Translations under genes and position numbers: made by a program
Part shown: positions 1 through 8,540 of the stretch, piece by piece
How the letters are laid out: every line of letters begins with the position of its first letter
How positions within the stretch are numbered: the stretch's first letter is position 1
Source of the DNA: an uncultured Bacteroidales bacterium
Lineage (GTDB): Bacteria; Bacteroidota; Bacteroidia; Bacteroidales; UBA932
Length of the DNA: 64,000 nucleotides
Assembly: GCA_900318445.1 (NCBI GenBank)
Contig: ONKO01000003.1
Coordinates: forward strand, 62,001 to 126,000
Direction: 5' to 3'
Notes under the pieces: model-generated
What the model saw: the letters and a program-made list of their open reading frames with translations, nothing else
Database searches by the model: none
What the model was told of the DNA's origin: nothing

Positions 1-655
1 AGAGACCCATGCGCTCCAGTCGCGCCACGGTGCCCCGGCCGATGCGCCAGAAATCGGTCATCGGCCTGTGCGACCAGTATTTTTGCCGATAGCTCATCTC
101 ATCGAGCTCCGCCATGCGCACGCCGTCCTTATCGGCCTCCCGATGCTTGGCCTCAACGTCCATCGCCACTTTTGAGAGGTACATGTTGGGGCCGATGCCG
201 GCGGTTGCGGTGATGCCCGTCTCTTTGAGCACTTCCCGCACCAGACGCATGGCGAGGTCGTGGGCCGTGGTTTTATAGAGCCGAAGGTACTCGGTGGCGT
301 CGATGAAGACTTCATCGATAGAGTAGACGTGAATGTCCTCGGGCGCAATGAAACGGAGGTAGATGCCATAGATTTTACTGCTTACCTCTATATAATAGCT
401 CATGCGGGGCGGGGCCGTAATGAACTGCACATTCGTCCCTTTCAGTTTCTCATGCACCTCGAACAGGCGCGCGCGTCCCGGGATGCCGTATGCCTTGAGC
501 GAAGGCGACACCGCCAGGCAGATGGTCTTGTCCGTCCGGGTGGGGTCGGCCACCACCAGATTCGTCGTGAGCGGGTCCAGTCCCCTCGCGACGCACTCGG
601 CCGATGCGTAGAAACTTTTGAGGTCGATAGCGATGTATGTACGGTCCGTAGTCAT
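1..655 (-). CDS. Y-family DNA polymerase (DinB/UmuC-like), 3' end outside window
   Basis: The frame starts at ATG 655-653 and stays open to the window edge (about 218 codons); the C-terminal part is missing. The start reads MTTDRTYIAIDLKSFYASAE, with the first metal-binding Asp in AIDLKSFYAS and the catalytic YSIDEVFID motif near residue 115, followed by the helix-hairpin-helix entry TATAGIGPNMYLSK. These are hallmarks of Y-family translesion polymerases; the wording ERGLDPLTTNLVVAD-like is typical of the UmuC/UvrX branch. It begins 4 bases after the stop of the upstream lipoprotein gene, so it is probably co-transcribed with it, an odd pairing. Family certain, exact subfamily not. Confidence 0.85.
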   Translation of the reverse strand, partial: MTTDRTYIAIDLKSFYASAECVARGLDPLTTNLVVADPTRTDKTICLAVSPSLKAYGIPGRARLFEVHEKLKGTNVQFITAPPRMSYYIEVSSKIYGIYLRFIAPEDIHVYSIDEVFIDATEYLRLYKTTAHDLAMRLVREVLKETGITATAGIGPNMYLSKVAMDVEAKHREADKDGVRMAELDEMSYRQKYWSHRPMTDFWRIGRGTVARLERMGL

Positions 656-659
656 TTTT

Positions 660-2300
660 TTACTCTTCCACCCAGGCCAGGTTAAAACGGTAATGGACAC
701 GGCTGCTCAGGAGGTGGATGGTGCCGTTCGGGCTTTGCGTACAGGCCAGATAGCCTTTGGGCTCGGCATGCGTAGCATCCAGCGTGAAGGTACCGGTCCA
801 GGCGCCACCGTCCAGGGTACGGGTTTTGCCGTCGGTGAGAAGTTTGTTCACGGGCCAGGTAGCGCCTTCGTCATAGCTCAGGGCTACATACAGGCCGCTT
901 TCTCCAAAGGAGCACAACATGAGGGGGCCTTCCTGGAGGCGCCTGAGCACCAGCCGCTGGCCACTGCCGATGGGCGGGAATTCCGAAGCACGATAGATCC
1001 AGGTTCTACCTCCATCGGCCGAGATGCTTAAGGGCATGCGCCCGTCGATGGCGTTGCCGCGGCCCAAAGCCATGAGACGGCCGTCCTTAAGCTCCACAAG
1101 CCCCGCGTGGATACCTTTGATGATGCTGCCGGTGTCCTTCCAGGTTTTGCCTCCGTCCTTGGAGACGTGCAGCGCCGTACCGGCTTCGCCATCAGGGCCG
1201 GCATCGCAGCACAGCAGGATGCGGCCGTCTTTTGTAACGATGGGGCCGGCTATTACCTGATGCCGCACTGCATGTTCGGGCTCTATATATTGTAAAGGAG
1301 ACCAGCTGCCATTATTCCAGCGGCGCAGGGCCAGGGCCAGGTCTTTCCACTCCCCCGCGTCGCCTACGCCCTGGAAGTGGAGAAGGTCTCCACTATCCAG
1401 CGTTAGAAGGGCGCTGCCGGTCATATTGCGGCCCGGTACTTTGCAAAACAGCGTAGCAGGCTGCCAGTTTTCTCCGTCAAATGTGCTTTGGAGCACAACC
1501 ATTTCGCGCCCGGCCTCGGCGTCGGTAGAGAACCAGATGGCAAGGAGCCGCCCGTCCGGCAGCCAGGTCACAGCCGGCTGGTGGTTATGGGAATAGAAAG
1601 GGCTGCCGTCTACAGGAGGGATGACATAGGGCAGCGGCTCGGCGAAAAAAGGGGCCGCAGTCTGCCCCGGCGCTGTGGATCGCGGCAGATCTTCCACGAT
1701 GCGGAAGCCGAGCAGCACGCTGCGGTCTTCGGGAATGGAGGCGCTGCGGTAGTCCGTAGCCAGAAACTCCACGGGGGTGTTGTGGCTGCCGCCGCGAACC
1801 GCCCGGTACTGTCCGTCAACCACATCCAGGCACCATTCCTCCACGTTGCCGTGCATGTCGTAGAGGCCCCAGGCATTGGGGGCGAACTGCGCCACCTGCA
1901 GGCTCACGGGTACTTTGTCGCGGGTGTTCTCCTGCACCTTCCACTGGTCTTCGGGGAAGGTTTCTCCTGTGTTGTATTTCGTGGCGGAGCCGGCGCGGCA
2001 CGCGTATTCCCATTCGGCTTCGGTGGGGAGACGGAAGGTGCGGCCCGTCTTGCGGGAGAGCCACGCGCAGTAGGCATCGGCCTCCTCCCAGCTTACCATG
2101 ATGACGGCTTCGTCATCGGCCTTGGAGAAGCCCTTATAGCCGCGGTAGGCTTTGTGCGAAGGGTCGAAGGCCTCGTACTGGGCGTTGGTGATTTCGGTCG
2201 GGCTCATGCGGAAGGACGCGTCCGGGATATCGGTCATCGGGGGTACCGGCACCTGGGAACAGGCCACGGCGAGACTCAGGAAAGGAAGAATGTATTTCAA
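660..2300 (-). CDS. Lipoprotein with FGE-like (SUMF1) domain fused to BNR/sialidase-like domain
   Basis: 546 residues. The N-terminus has a lipobox (SLAVAC, Cys14), so it is an exported lipoprotein. Residues about 25-205 match the FGE-sulfatase fold: WEEADAYCAWL, LPTEAEWEYACR, MHGNVEEWCLD, VRGGSHNT. The two active-site cysteines that follow RGGS in true formylglycine-generating enzymes are absent (RGGSHNTPVEFLATDYRS), so sulfatase activation is unlikely. Residues about 215-546 look like a BNR_2 sialidase-type six-bladed propeller, with HNHQPAVTWLPDGRLLAIW and Asp boxes SKDGGKTW, SADGGRTW and SYDEGATW. Inference: surface or periplasmic glycan-binding or glycan-cleaving protein. The catalytic Arg triad of sialidases was not verified. 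Confidence 0.85.
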   Translation of the reverse strand: MKYILPFLSLAVACSQVPVPPMTDIPDASFRMSPTEITNAQYEAFDPSHKAYRGYKGFSKADDEAVIMVSWEEADAYCAWLSRKTGRTFRLPTEAEWEYACRAGSATKYNTGETFPEDQWKVQENTRDKVPVSLQVAQFAPNAWGLYDMHGNVEEWCLDVVDGQYRAVRGGSHNTPVEFLATDYRSASIPEDRSVLLGFRIVEDLPRSTAPGQTAAPFFAEPLPYVIPPVDGSPFYSHNHQPAVTWLPDGRLLAIWFSTDAEAGREMVVLQSTFDGENWQPATLFCKVPGRNMTGSALLTLDSGDLLHFQGVGDAGEWKDLALALRRWNNGSWSPLQYIEPEHAVRHQVIAGPIVTKDGRILLCCDAGPDGEAGTALHVSKDGGKTWKDTGSIIKGIHAGLVELKDGRLMALGRGNAIDGRMPLSISADGGRTWIYRASEFPPIGSGQRLVLRRLQEGPLMLCSFGESGLYVALSYDEGATWPVNKLLTDGKTRTLDGGAWTGTFTLDATHAEPKGYLACTQSPNGTIHLLSSRVHYRFNLAWVEE

Positions 2301-2337
2301 ATTGACAAATGTTTTTCTGGATGTTCTCTTATGGTCA

Positions 2338-2345
2338 CAAAGATA
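2338..2345 (-). promoter_or_regulatory. Bacteroidota -7 box (TATCTTTG) for the FGE/BNR lipoprotein
   Basis: On the minus strand TATCTTTG matches TAnnTTTG and ends 38 bases before the ATG at 2300, giving a leader of about 33 nt. It is divergent from the pgi promoter 20 bases away. Confidence 0.6.
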
Positions 2346-2367
2346 AGGATATTTTAGCGGAATTGTG

Positions 2368-2375
2368 TATCTTTG
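2368..2375 (+). promoter_or_regulatory. -7 box (TATCTTTG) of pgi
   Basis: TATCTTTG matches the Bacteroidota TAnnTTTG consensus 46 bases upstream of the pgi ATG, predicting a leader of about 40 nt. Confidence 0.65.
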
Positions 2376-2420
2376 CGAACCGCTTTAGGTTAGTAGTAAA
2401 ACAACAACACACAGTATAAT

Positions 2421-3758
2421 ATGATTAAAGTTGACGTAAAAGGCTGCTCTTCCTTCGTGGATGCGGCCAAGTATGAATCCTATGTGAACAAGGCCCTGGA
2501 GGCTTTTGACGTGCTCAAAAACGAGACCGGCGCCGGCAACGACTTCCTGGGCTGGAAGAAACTTCCGAAGCAAATCACCGACCGCGAGCTGGCCGAGTAT
2601 GAGGCCATCCGCGACAAATGGGTCAAGAAGGGCGTAGACCTTGTGATTGCCATCGGCATCGGCGGTTCCTACCTGGGTGCCAAGTGCGTGATGGAGGCCC
2701 TGAGCCACAACTTTGCCAAGCAGCTGAGGCGCAAGGACGCCCCCGAGGTGGTCTTCGCCGGTAACAACCTCTCCGAGGAATACCTGGCCGAACTCATGGA
2801 CCTGGCCGCCGAGCGCAACGTCGCCGCAATCGTCATCTCCAAGAGCGGCACCACCACCGAGCCCGCCGTGGCTTTCCGCATTGTGAAGCAGTACCTGGAG
2901 ACCCACTACGGCAAGGCAGAGGCTGCAGACCGCATTGTGGCCATCACCGACGCCAAGAAGGGTGCCCTCAAAACCCTCGCCACCCAGGAGAACTACGTGA
3001 GCTTCGTGGTTCCCGACAATGTGGGTGGTCGTTTCTCCGTCCTCACGCCCGTCGGCCTTCTTCCCATCTGCGTGGCCGGCTTTGACATCCGTGCCCTGGT
3101 GGCCGGTGCCCTGGATGCCCATAAGGGCCTCGAAATCAAGAGCGAGAAGAACCCCGCCATCATCTACGCCGCCATGCGCAACCTCCTGCACACCGAATAC
3201 GGAAAGAGCACCGAGATCCTGGTGAACTACAACCCCAAGCTCACCTACGTGGCCGAGTGGTGGAAGCAGCTCTACGGTGAATCCGAGGGCAAGGACGGCA
3301 AGGGTATCTTCCCCGCCAGCGTCAACAACACCGCAGACCTTCACTCCATGGGTCAGTTCATCCAGGAAGGTTCCCGCATCATGTTCGAGACCGTTCTTCA
3401 TGTGGAGAACGCCCAGAGAAGCGTTGTCATCGAGGCCGATGACCAGAACCTGGACCAGCTCAACTACCTCGCTGGCAAGCACGTGGAGCACTGCAACCAC
3501 ATGGCAGAGCTAGGTACGGTCCTCGCCCACATCGACGGCGGCGTGCCCCAGATGCAGGTTCTCCTGGAAAAAGTGGATGCCTTCAACCTGGGCGGCCTGC
3601 TGTACTTCTTCGAGTTCGCCTGCGGCATCAGCGCCTACGTCCTGGGCGTGAACCCCTTCAACCAGCCCGGCGTGGAGGCTTACAAGAAGAACATGTTCGC
3701 CCTCCTCGAGAAGCCCGGCTACGAGGAAGCCACCAAGGCCATCAAGGAGCGTCTGTAG
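2421..3758 (+). CDS. pgi: Glucose-6-phosphate isomerase
   Basis: Interconverts glucose-6-phosphate and fructose-6-phosphate in cytosolic glycolysis and gluconeogenesis. The 445-residue protein is the short bacterial form. Visible motifs: GIGGSYLGA (79-87) and SKSGTTTEPA (140-149) bind the phosphate, and GGRFSVLTPVGLLP lies near residue 200. It is transcribed alone, with its own -7 box upstream and a strong hairpin terminator 23 bases downstream. It supplies fructose-6-phosphate, the entry metabolite for the amino-sugar pathways in this window, but there is no linkage to suggest co-regulation. Confidence 0.97.
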   Translation: MIKVDVKGCSSFVDAAKYESYVNKALEAFDVLKNETGAGNDFLGWKKLPKQITDRELAEYEAIRDKWVKKGVDLVIAIGIGGSYLGAKCVMEALSHNFAKQLRRKDAPEVVFAGNNLSEEYLAELMDLAAERNVAAIVISKSGTTTEPAVAFRIVKQYLETHYGKAEAADRIVAITDAKKGALKTLATQENYVSFVVPDNVGGRFSVLTPVGLLPICVAGFDIRALVAGALDAHKGLEIKSEKNPAIIYAAMRNLLHTEYGKSTEILVNYNPKLTYVAEWWKQLYGESEGKDGKGIFPASVNNTADLHSMGQFIQEGSRIMFETVLHVENAQRSVVIEADDQNLDQLNYLAGKHVEHCNHMAELGTVLAHIDGGVPQMQVLLEKVDAFNLGGLLYFFEFACGISAYVLGVNPFNQPGVEAYKKNMFALLEKPGYEEATKAIKERL

Positions 3759-3781
3759 CGCCTTGGCCGCAATAAAAGAAG

Positions 3782-3817
3782 AACGGGGCTGGTTCGAAAT
3801 GAACCAGCCCCGTTTTG
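3782..3817 (+). terminator. Rho-independent terminator of pgi
   Basis: A 13-bp perfect stem (ACGGGGCTGGTTC with its complement, loop GAAAT) followed by TTTT. It lies just beyond the 3' end of the RNase P RNA on the other strand and may stop both transcripts. Confidence 0.85.
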
Positions 3818-3819
3818 TA

Positions 3820-4154
3820 AAAGTGGCAAGGCCGTAAGCCGCTTTCTGTTTTTGAATCTGTCATTTATCTTCGCAACCTACCCCCCGGCATCGGACGGGC
3901 CGTCCTCATCTGCCGGTATATTTGGTCTTGCAGGCCCGGGTACCGTACCCGCTGCATGTCGCCATGCAGCGTCGTGGGCTCTTACCCCGCGTTTTCACCC
4001 TTACCTTTCGGCGGTTATTCTCTGTTACAGGTACCTTGAAGATTACTCCCCACTGTGCTTTCCACAGACGGGTGCCCTGCCCTGTGCGGACTTTCCTCAG
4101 CATCATCCCCGGAAAGCCGGAGATTGGCCGCGACAGATCGTCTTACCACTTTGG
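3820..4154 (-). ncRNA. rnpB: RNase P RNA (bacterial type A)
   Basis: Read on the minus strand the segment carries the conserved 5' core GAGGAAAGTCCGCAC and the 3' partner ACAGAAAGCGGCTTAC, which form the P4 helix and catalytic core of RNase P RNA. The ends pair as P1 (AAAGTGG near the 5' end with CCACTTT near the 3' end), which fixes the length at about 335 nt. It is the catalytic RNA that trims tRNA 5' leaders. No ORF here is credible. Ends are accurate to a few bases. Confidence 0.93.
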
Positions 4155-4164
4155 GACGCCAAAG

Positions 4165-4623
4165 TTACGCATTATTTTTGATGCGTCCAAGCGAGGCTTC
4201 CACATCCTCGTAGCCGTAACCGCGGGAGAGGCCAAAGCGCAGCAGCTTGAGCCGCAGCTGGGGATCTCCCTTGAGGGATTTGGCTTTCGCAGCCATGAGG
4301 CGGTCCAGTTTCTCGTTCGCTTTTTGCGGTTCAATCTCTCCCAGGGCCTCTGCGATGACGGCGTCCTTCACGCCTTTTGCGCGCAGTTGGAAACGGATTT
4401 TCACGGGTCCCCAGCCCTGGATATTGGCTTTTTCCCGCACATAGGCACCGGCATAGCGGAGGTCGTCCACATAGCGTTCCTCAACGAGCGAGCGGGTGAT
4501 GCGGGCGGCGGCTTCTGCGTCCGAGTCCATGTACTTCAGCGCCTTTTTATAGACATCGGCCTCACAGTACTCGGCCTTGGAGCAGAGCTTCTGCAGACGC
4601 GAAAGGCAGTCTTTTTCTTCCAT
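4165..4623 (-). CDS. recX: Regulatory protein RecX
   Basis: 152 residues starting at MEEKDCLSRLQKLCSKAEYC; the longer open frame overlaps the neighbour and is not needed. RecX binds RecA filaments and inhibits recombinase activity. The three-helix repeats typical of RecX are visible (SLVEERYVDDLRYAGAYVREK, GPVKIRFQLRAKGV, LRFGLSRGYGYEDVEASL). It starts 4 bases after the stop of the patatin gene, so it is the last gene of the rlmN-patatin-recX operon rather than being next to recA, which lies 8 kb away. Confidence 0.9.
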   Translation of the reverse strand: MEEKDCLSRLQKLCSKAEYCEADVYKKALKYMDSDAEAAARITRSLVEERYVDDLRYAGAYVREKANIQGWGPVKIRFQLRAKGVKDAVIAEALGEIEPQKANEKLDRLMAAKAKSLKGDPQLRLKLLRFGLSRGYGYEDVEASLGRIKNNA

Positions 4624-4627
4624 CGGC

Positions 4628-7033
4628 CTAGAAATTATAGCCCAGCGCGAAGTATACGCCCAGGCGGTGGGTGAGCGTAGACCAGTGGAGCTGGAACTTG
4701 AGCGGGCCGGCGATGGAGTTGTAGGCATAGCCCACGCTGGCGCCGAAGTTGATGTTGGCCTGGGCCATCTTGCCAAAATCGGGGAAGTCTACCGCCGAGT
4801 TCATCACGGCCGACACGTAGTGGTTCTTTCCCAGCCGGTAGCGGCCTTCGAGACGGGCGACGGCCAGGTTATCGGCCCGGAAGATTCCGCCCACGACGCC
4901 GGCGAAGGGAATCTGGTGGTCCATGTATCGGCCGGGCATGTCACCGCCCACGATATTCATGAAGGGAAGGGGGGCCCCGGAGGAGAAGACCATGCGCACG
5001 TTACCCTGGCCGATGAGCGTGAAGCGGCCCATGGTGACGGGGAGGGTGATATCGGCATCGGCCACTCCCATGAACTGGGTGCTGTGGGCTGGCATGAAGC
5101 CGGTGAAGTAGAATTCTCCGCCGATGCCGGCACGGATGCCCTTCGTGGGGAAATAGCCGTTGTCCAGCGTCTCCAGGCGGCCGGTAAGGAACAGGCCCGG
5201 ATAATCTTCGGTGGAATACAGGTTATTGAAGCCTTCGGCCCCGGGGTTGGTCAGGATGTTCAGATAGTGGTACACCTGGTTGCGAAGGCCCAGCTTGACA
5301 TCCATGTCGGACCAGTGCATGTTGGAGAAAAAGACTTCCTGATTGGCCTGGATGAAGCTTACGCCCACGGGAGAGGCATCGGCGAGATGGAGGTTCTTGT
5401 CCAGGTAGGTGACATTGGCGCGCACGTTGACGGTAGCGAATTTGCGGCCGTTATAGGAGTAGAGGACGTCCGCGGAAGGATGGGTGCTCAGGCGGGCAGT
5501 CACATCCAGCGAATGGCCGCGCATGGCATTGGTATTGAGGCCCACGTTCATAAGGAGGGCGACAAATTCCTCGGAATCTACCCGGGCGCCGAAGCCAATC
5601 CGGTGCATGGGGCCCCGCTTGCAGGAGATGCGGAGGCGGTAGGGTTCTTCTGTGCCCCGGAGCTCGTAGTTCACGTAGTCGTAGGAGCCTTTCCCGAAGA
5701 TGCGGGCGATGTCATCCTCGATGGCGCCGCGCGTGACGGTGCTGAAGGCTTTCACCGTCATTCCTTCCAGGATGTAGGCAATTTCCTGGTTGTCCACGCC
5801 CACCACGTCAATCTGGCCGATACGGACGGGTTTTTGGCCGATGTCCACCGCCGGGCGTGTGATGAGCTTGCGGCCGGCCGAGCCCAGGCGCCTGCGGAGG
5901 GCCTGAAACTGCGATGCCGCGGCCTCGGCTGCCCTGTAGCCGCGGGCATAGAGGGTATCTACCGCCTGGCGGTTGAAGCTGAGCATGTTGTAGCCCGTCA
6001 TGTCGGGATGGATGTGGATATCGGTCATGCGCTGGTTCAGGGCGAAGGCGTCGTTGGAGAAGAGGTCCATGCCGGCCATCATGAGGTCTGCCAGGTTCTG
6101 GATTTCATCGGCCTTGAGGTTGCGCTCGCTCAGGTCTATGCCAATCACGATGTCGGCTCCCATGCGTTTTGCGAGATTCACAGGGAAGTTGTTGCGCATG
6201 CCGCCGTCTACCAGCACCATGCCCTCGGAGCGCACAGGAGCGAAGAGGCCGGGGATGGACATGGTGGAGCGGAGGGCCAGGTTCACGGAACCGCTGTGCC
6301 AGATCTTGGCCTTGCCGGAAACCATGTCGGTGGCTACACAGGCAAACGGGATGGGGAATTTGAAAAAATCGGTGGAATCGCTGTACCCGACCGTGCGGGA
6401 GGAGATGATGTGGTTCACGTTCTGGCCGAAGACAAAGCCGGAAGGGAGGCTTCCGAGGAGGGCGCCGCGGGCCATGGAGGTCATGTCTTCCCCGCTGTCA
6501 GCGCCCAGGTGGAGTTCCCGGGAGCGTCCGGCCGCAAAGGGCATTTCTCCGGCGAGGTAGTTCTTGTAGTCGTCGGCCTTATAGTAGAAGGGGAACTGAA
6601 CCAGGTATTTTTCCTTGTTGCGGATGCGCGAGTAAGGCAGGTACTTCCTGTCCACCTTGTCGGAAAGGGCCATGTCCCAGTTCATGTTGCGGAAGAGGCT
6701 GTCCAGGTAGTCGGCATCGTAGCCCAGGGCGTACAAACCGCCGATAAGACCGCCGATGGAGGTTCCCACCACCATGTCCACGGGGATGTCGTACTGTTCC
6801 ATGTATTTGAGCGCGCCCACGGTAGCGGCGCCCTTGGCTCCGCCGCCGGAGAGGACCAGCGCCACGGTGGGGCGGGTCTTGCGGATCTGGGACATACGGG
6901 CACGGATTTGCGTGACGGCCTTGGCGTCCTTGTCATCCAGGCCGAAGGTAGAGGAAGGTGCCTCCTCGATTTTCTGGGCATTCAGGCCCAGGGAGAGTAT
7001 AGCGAAGGCAGTGGTCAGTAGAAGTTTTTTCAT
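4628..7033 (-). CDS. Patatin-like phospholipase with C-terminal outer-membrane beta-barrel
   Basis: 801 residues. A signal peptide (MKKLLLTTAFAILSLGLNAQ) is followed by a patatin domain (about 55-330) with the oxyanion loop SGGGAKGAATVG, the nucleophile elbow GTSIGG (Ser92) and the dyad Asp in DGG (Asp277). A POTRA-like segment (about 395-465, IGQIDVVGVDNQEIAYILEG) links to a BamA/Omp85-type barrel ending in aromatic GYNF, the usual outer-membrane C-terminal signal. The architecture resembles PlpD-type (type Vd) secreted phospholipases; whether the enzyme is released or stays surface-bound cannot be told. It lies 3 bases behind rlmN and is co-transcribed with it. Confidence 0.93.
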   Translation of the reverse strand: MKKLLLTTAFAILSLGLNAQKIEEAPSSTFGLDDKDAKAVTQIRARMSQIRKTRPTVALVLSGGGAKGAATVGALKYMEQYDIPVDMVVGTSIGGLIGGLYALGYDADYLDSLFRNMNWDMALSDKVDRKYLPYSRIRNKEKYLVQFPFYYKADDYKNYLAGEMPFAAGRSRELHLGADSGEDMTSMARGALLGSLPSGFVFGQNVNHIISSRTVGYSDSTDFFKFPIPFACVATDMVSGKAKIWHSGSVNLALRSTMSIPGLFAPVRSEGMVLVDGGMRNNFPVNLAKRMGADIVIGIDLSERNLKADEIQNLADLMMAGMDLFSNDAFALNQRMTDIHIHPDMTGYNMLSFNRQAVDTLYARGYRAAEAAASQFQALRRRLGSAGRKLITRPAVDIGQKPVRIGQIDVVGVDNQEIAYILEGMTVKAFSTVTRGAIEDDIARIFGKGSYDYVNYELRGTEEPYRLRISCKRGPMHRIGFGARVDSEEFVALLMNVGLNTNAMRGHSLDVTARLSTHPSADVLYSYNGRKFATVNVRANVTYLDKNLHLADASPVGVSFIQANQEVFFSNMHWSDMDVKLGLRNQVYHYLNILTNPGAEGFNNLYSTEDYPGLFLTGRLETLDNGYFPTKGIRAGIGGEFYFTGFMPAHSTQFMGVADADITLPVTMGRFTLIGQGNVRMVFSSGAPLPFMNIVGGDMPGRYMDHQIPFAGVVGGIFRADNLAVARLEGRYRLGKNHYVSAVMNSAVDFPDFGKMAQANINFGASVGYAYNSIAGPLKFQLHWSTLTHRLGVYFALGYNF

Positions 7034-7036
7034 TGT

Positions 7037-8074
7037 TTACTGCTTGTGTTTTCCGGCCAGGAGGCCGCAGGCGGCATAGATGTCTTCTCCCCGGGAAGCC
7101 CGGATGGTGGCGGTGAGGCCTCCGGCATTCAAGCGGTCCCGGAAGGCTTCCATCTGCGCTCTTTCTGCGGGGCCGTAGGGGAAGTCCGGAATTCGATGGA
7201 AACGGATGAGGTTGACGCGGCACTCCAGGTGGCGGAGGATGCGGATGAGTTCGTCGGCGTGCGCGGGGGTGTCGTTCCAGCCGTGGAAGATGGTGTATTC
7301 GAAGCTTACGCGGCGCTGGCCGGTAAAGTCGTATTGCTTAAGGAGTCTTATCACCTCAGTCTCCGACCAGGCTTTCTGGACGGGCATCATCTGAGCCCTT
7401 TCCTCGGGGAAGGGGTTGTGCAGGGATACGGCCAGGTGGCACTTGCACTCGTCCAGGAACTGTTTGAGCTTAGGGAGGACGCCAATGGTGCTGAGGGTGA
7501 TGCGCTTGGGACTCCAGGCCAGGCCCCAGTCTTCCGTGAGCACTTCGATGACCCGTTTTACGGTGTCCCAATTATCCAGGGGCTCGCCCATTCCCATAAA
7601 GACGGTGTTGGTGAGTTCCCCTGCCTCGTCAATGGCGAAGTACTGGCTCAGGATGTCGGCAGCGTCCAGGTTGCCGTGGAAGCCTTGCCGGCCCGTCATG
7701 CAAAACTTGCAGGCCATCTTGCACCCGGCCTGCGAGCTCACGCAGAGGGTCTTGCGGTCTTCGTCCGGAATCATGACGGCCTCCACGCAGGATTCTTCCG
7801 TCTTTTCTCCCACCTGGCAGCACACCGGGAACAGGTATTTCCGGGTACCATCGGCCGATGTCTGTACGTCGACGGGCGCAATCATGCCCACCTCGTATTT
7901 TTGTGAGAGCGCTTCCCTGCCCTGCCTGGACAGGTTGGTCATTTCATCAATGCTCCTTACCCGCTTCTGATACAGCCACTGCGCCATCTGCTTCCCGGCA
8001 AATGCCGGCAGGCCCGCTTCCTGTGCAATCTGTTTCAGTTCATCCGGGGTTTTACCTAATAGACGCGTCTTCAT
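7037..8074 (-). CDS. rlmN: 23S rRNA (adenine2503-C2)/tRNA methyltransferase RlmN
   Basis: Radical-SAM enzyme that methylates A2503 of 23S rRNA and A37 of some tRNAs. 345 residues, the usual length. The 4Fe-4S cluster motif CKMACKFC supplies Cys118, 122 and 125; the resolving Cys is in AACGLLAG near the C-terminus, and MGMGEPLDNWDTV is conserved. First gene of the rlmN-patatin-recX operon. Its ATG lies exactly 5 bases downstream of a TAAATTTG box, so transcripts may start at the ATG itself. Confidence 0.97.
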   Translation of the reverse strand: MKTRLLGKTPDELKQIAQEAGLPAFAGKQMAQWLYQKRVRSIDEMTNLSRQGREALSQKYEVGMIAPVDVQTSADGTRKYLFPVCCQVGEKTEESCVEAVMIPDEDRKTLCVSSQAGCKMACKFCMTGRQGFHGNLDAADILSQYFAIDEAGELTNTVFMGMGEPLDNWDTVKRVIEVLTEDWGLAWSPKRITLSTIGVLPKLKQFLDECKCHLAVSLHNPFPEERAQMMPVQKAWSETEVIRLLKQYDFTGQRRVSFEYTIFHGWNDTPAHADELIRILRHLECRVNLIRFHRIPDFPYGPAERAQMEAFRDRLNAGGLTATIRASRGEDIYAACGLLAGKHKQ

Positions 8075-8078
8075 ACCA

Positions 8079-8086
8079 CAAATTTA
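8079..8086 (-). promoter_or_regulatory. -7 box (TAAATTTG) of rlmN, abutting the start codon
   Basis: TAAATTTG on the minus strand, whose last G is 5 bases before the A of the rlmN ATG. With the box centred at about -7 the transcript would be leaderless. Confidence 0.5.
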
Positions 8087-8169
8087 CGATTTTCTACACA
8101 AATTATCAATACGCGCGCCTATCTCCGCCCTGCGCCGTTCGCCGTTCGCCGTTTGCCTCGCGCCCCGCT

Positions 8170-8540
8170 GACGATCTTAAGCGTGATTTGGGCGTATTCT
8201 TGCTTTTGTTCGTCAGCGGTGACGATCTTAAGCGGGATTTACGGCAAATCCTGCTTTTGTTCGTATTCCCACTTGAATCCCGCTGGGCCAACGGCAGAAG
8301 AAATTTATTTTTCGGGGCGGGGCCCGAAAAACCAAATTTCTTCTGCCATCGCAACGCCCGCGCGCATATTTCATCTATTTTTGCGGGGGGGCTGACGATC
8401 TTAAGCGTGATTCGGCCCAAATCCCGCTTTTGTTCGTCAACTGTGACGATCTTAAGCGTGATTTACGGCAAATCCCGCTTAAGATCGTAAACAGGTACGA
8501 GCATAAGCAGGATTTGAGCGTTATGTTGCTTTTGATGGTT
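8170..8540 (-). repeat. 51-bp palindromic repeat (RAYT-associated family A), five units, interrupted
   Basis: Units begin at 8170, 8221, 8394, 8445 and 8496, spaced 51 bp apart within each block. Each is an imperfect 45-bp palindrome of pattern GACGA-4-AAGC-2-GATTT, about 5 central bases, AAATC-2-GCTT-4-TCGTC, plus a short spacer. The orientation is opposite to the copies at 11.4 and 12.6 kb. A different palindrome (8293-8347) sits between units 2 and 3. The fifth unit is degenerate and touches the 3' end of tdk. The whole rlmN-tdk gap (8075-8538) is filled by these elements and holds no gene. Confidence 0.85.
8293..8347. repeat. Long palindrome of family F
   Basis: Arms of about 24 bp (GGCAGAAGAAATTT..TTTTCGGG and its complement) around a 4-base loop. 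The same design with a matching flank (ATCGCAA..CGCGC) recurs at 42027-42081 inside rfbD, so this is a dispersed element and not a terminator. Confidence 0.75.

Noticed and set aside
4577..7021. An 814-codon open frame on the plus strand
   Set aside because: Antisense shadow of the patatin/barrel gene, whose motifs and operon spacing are convincing.
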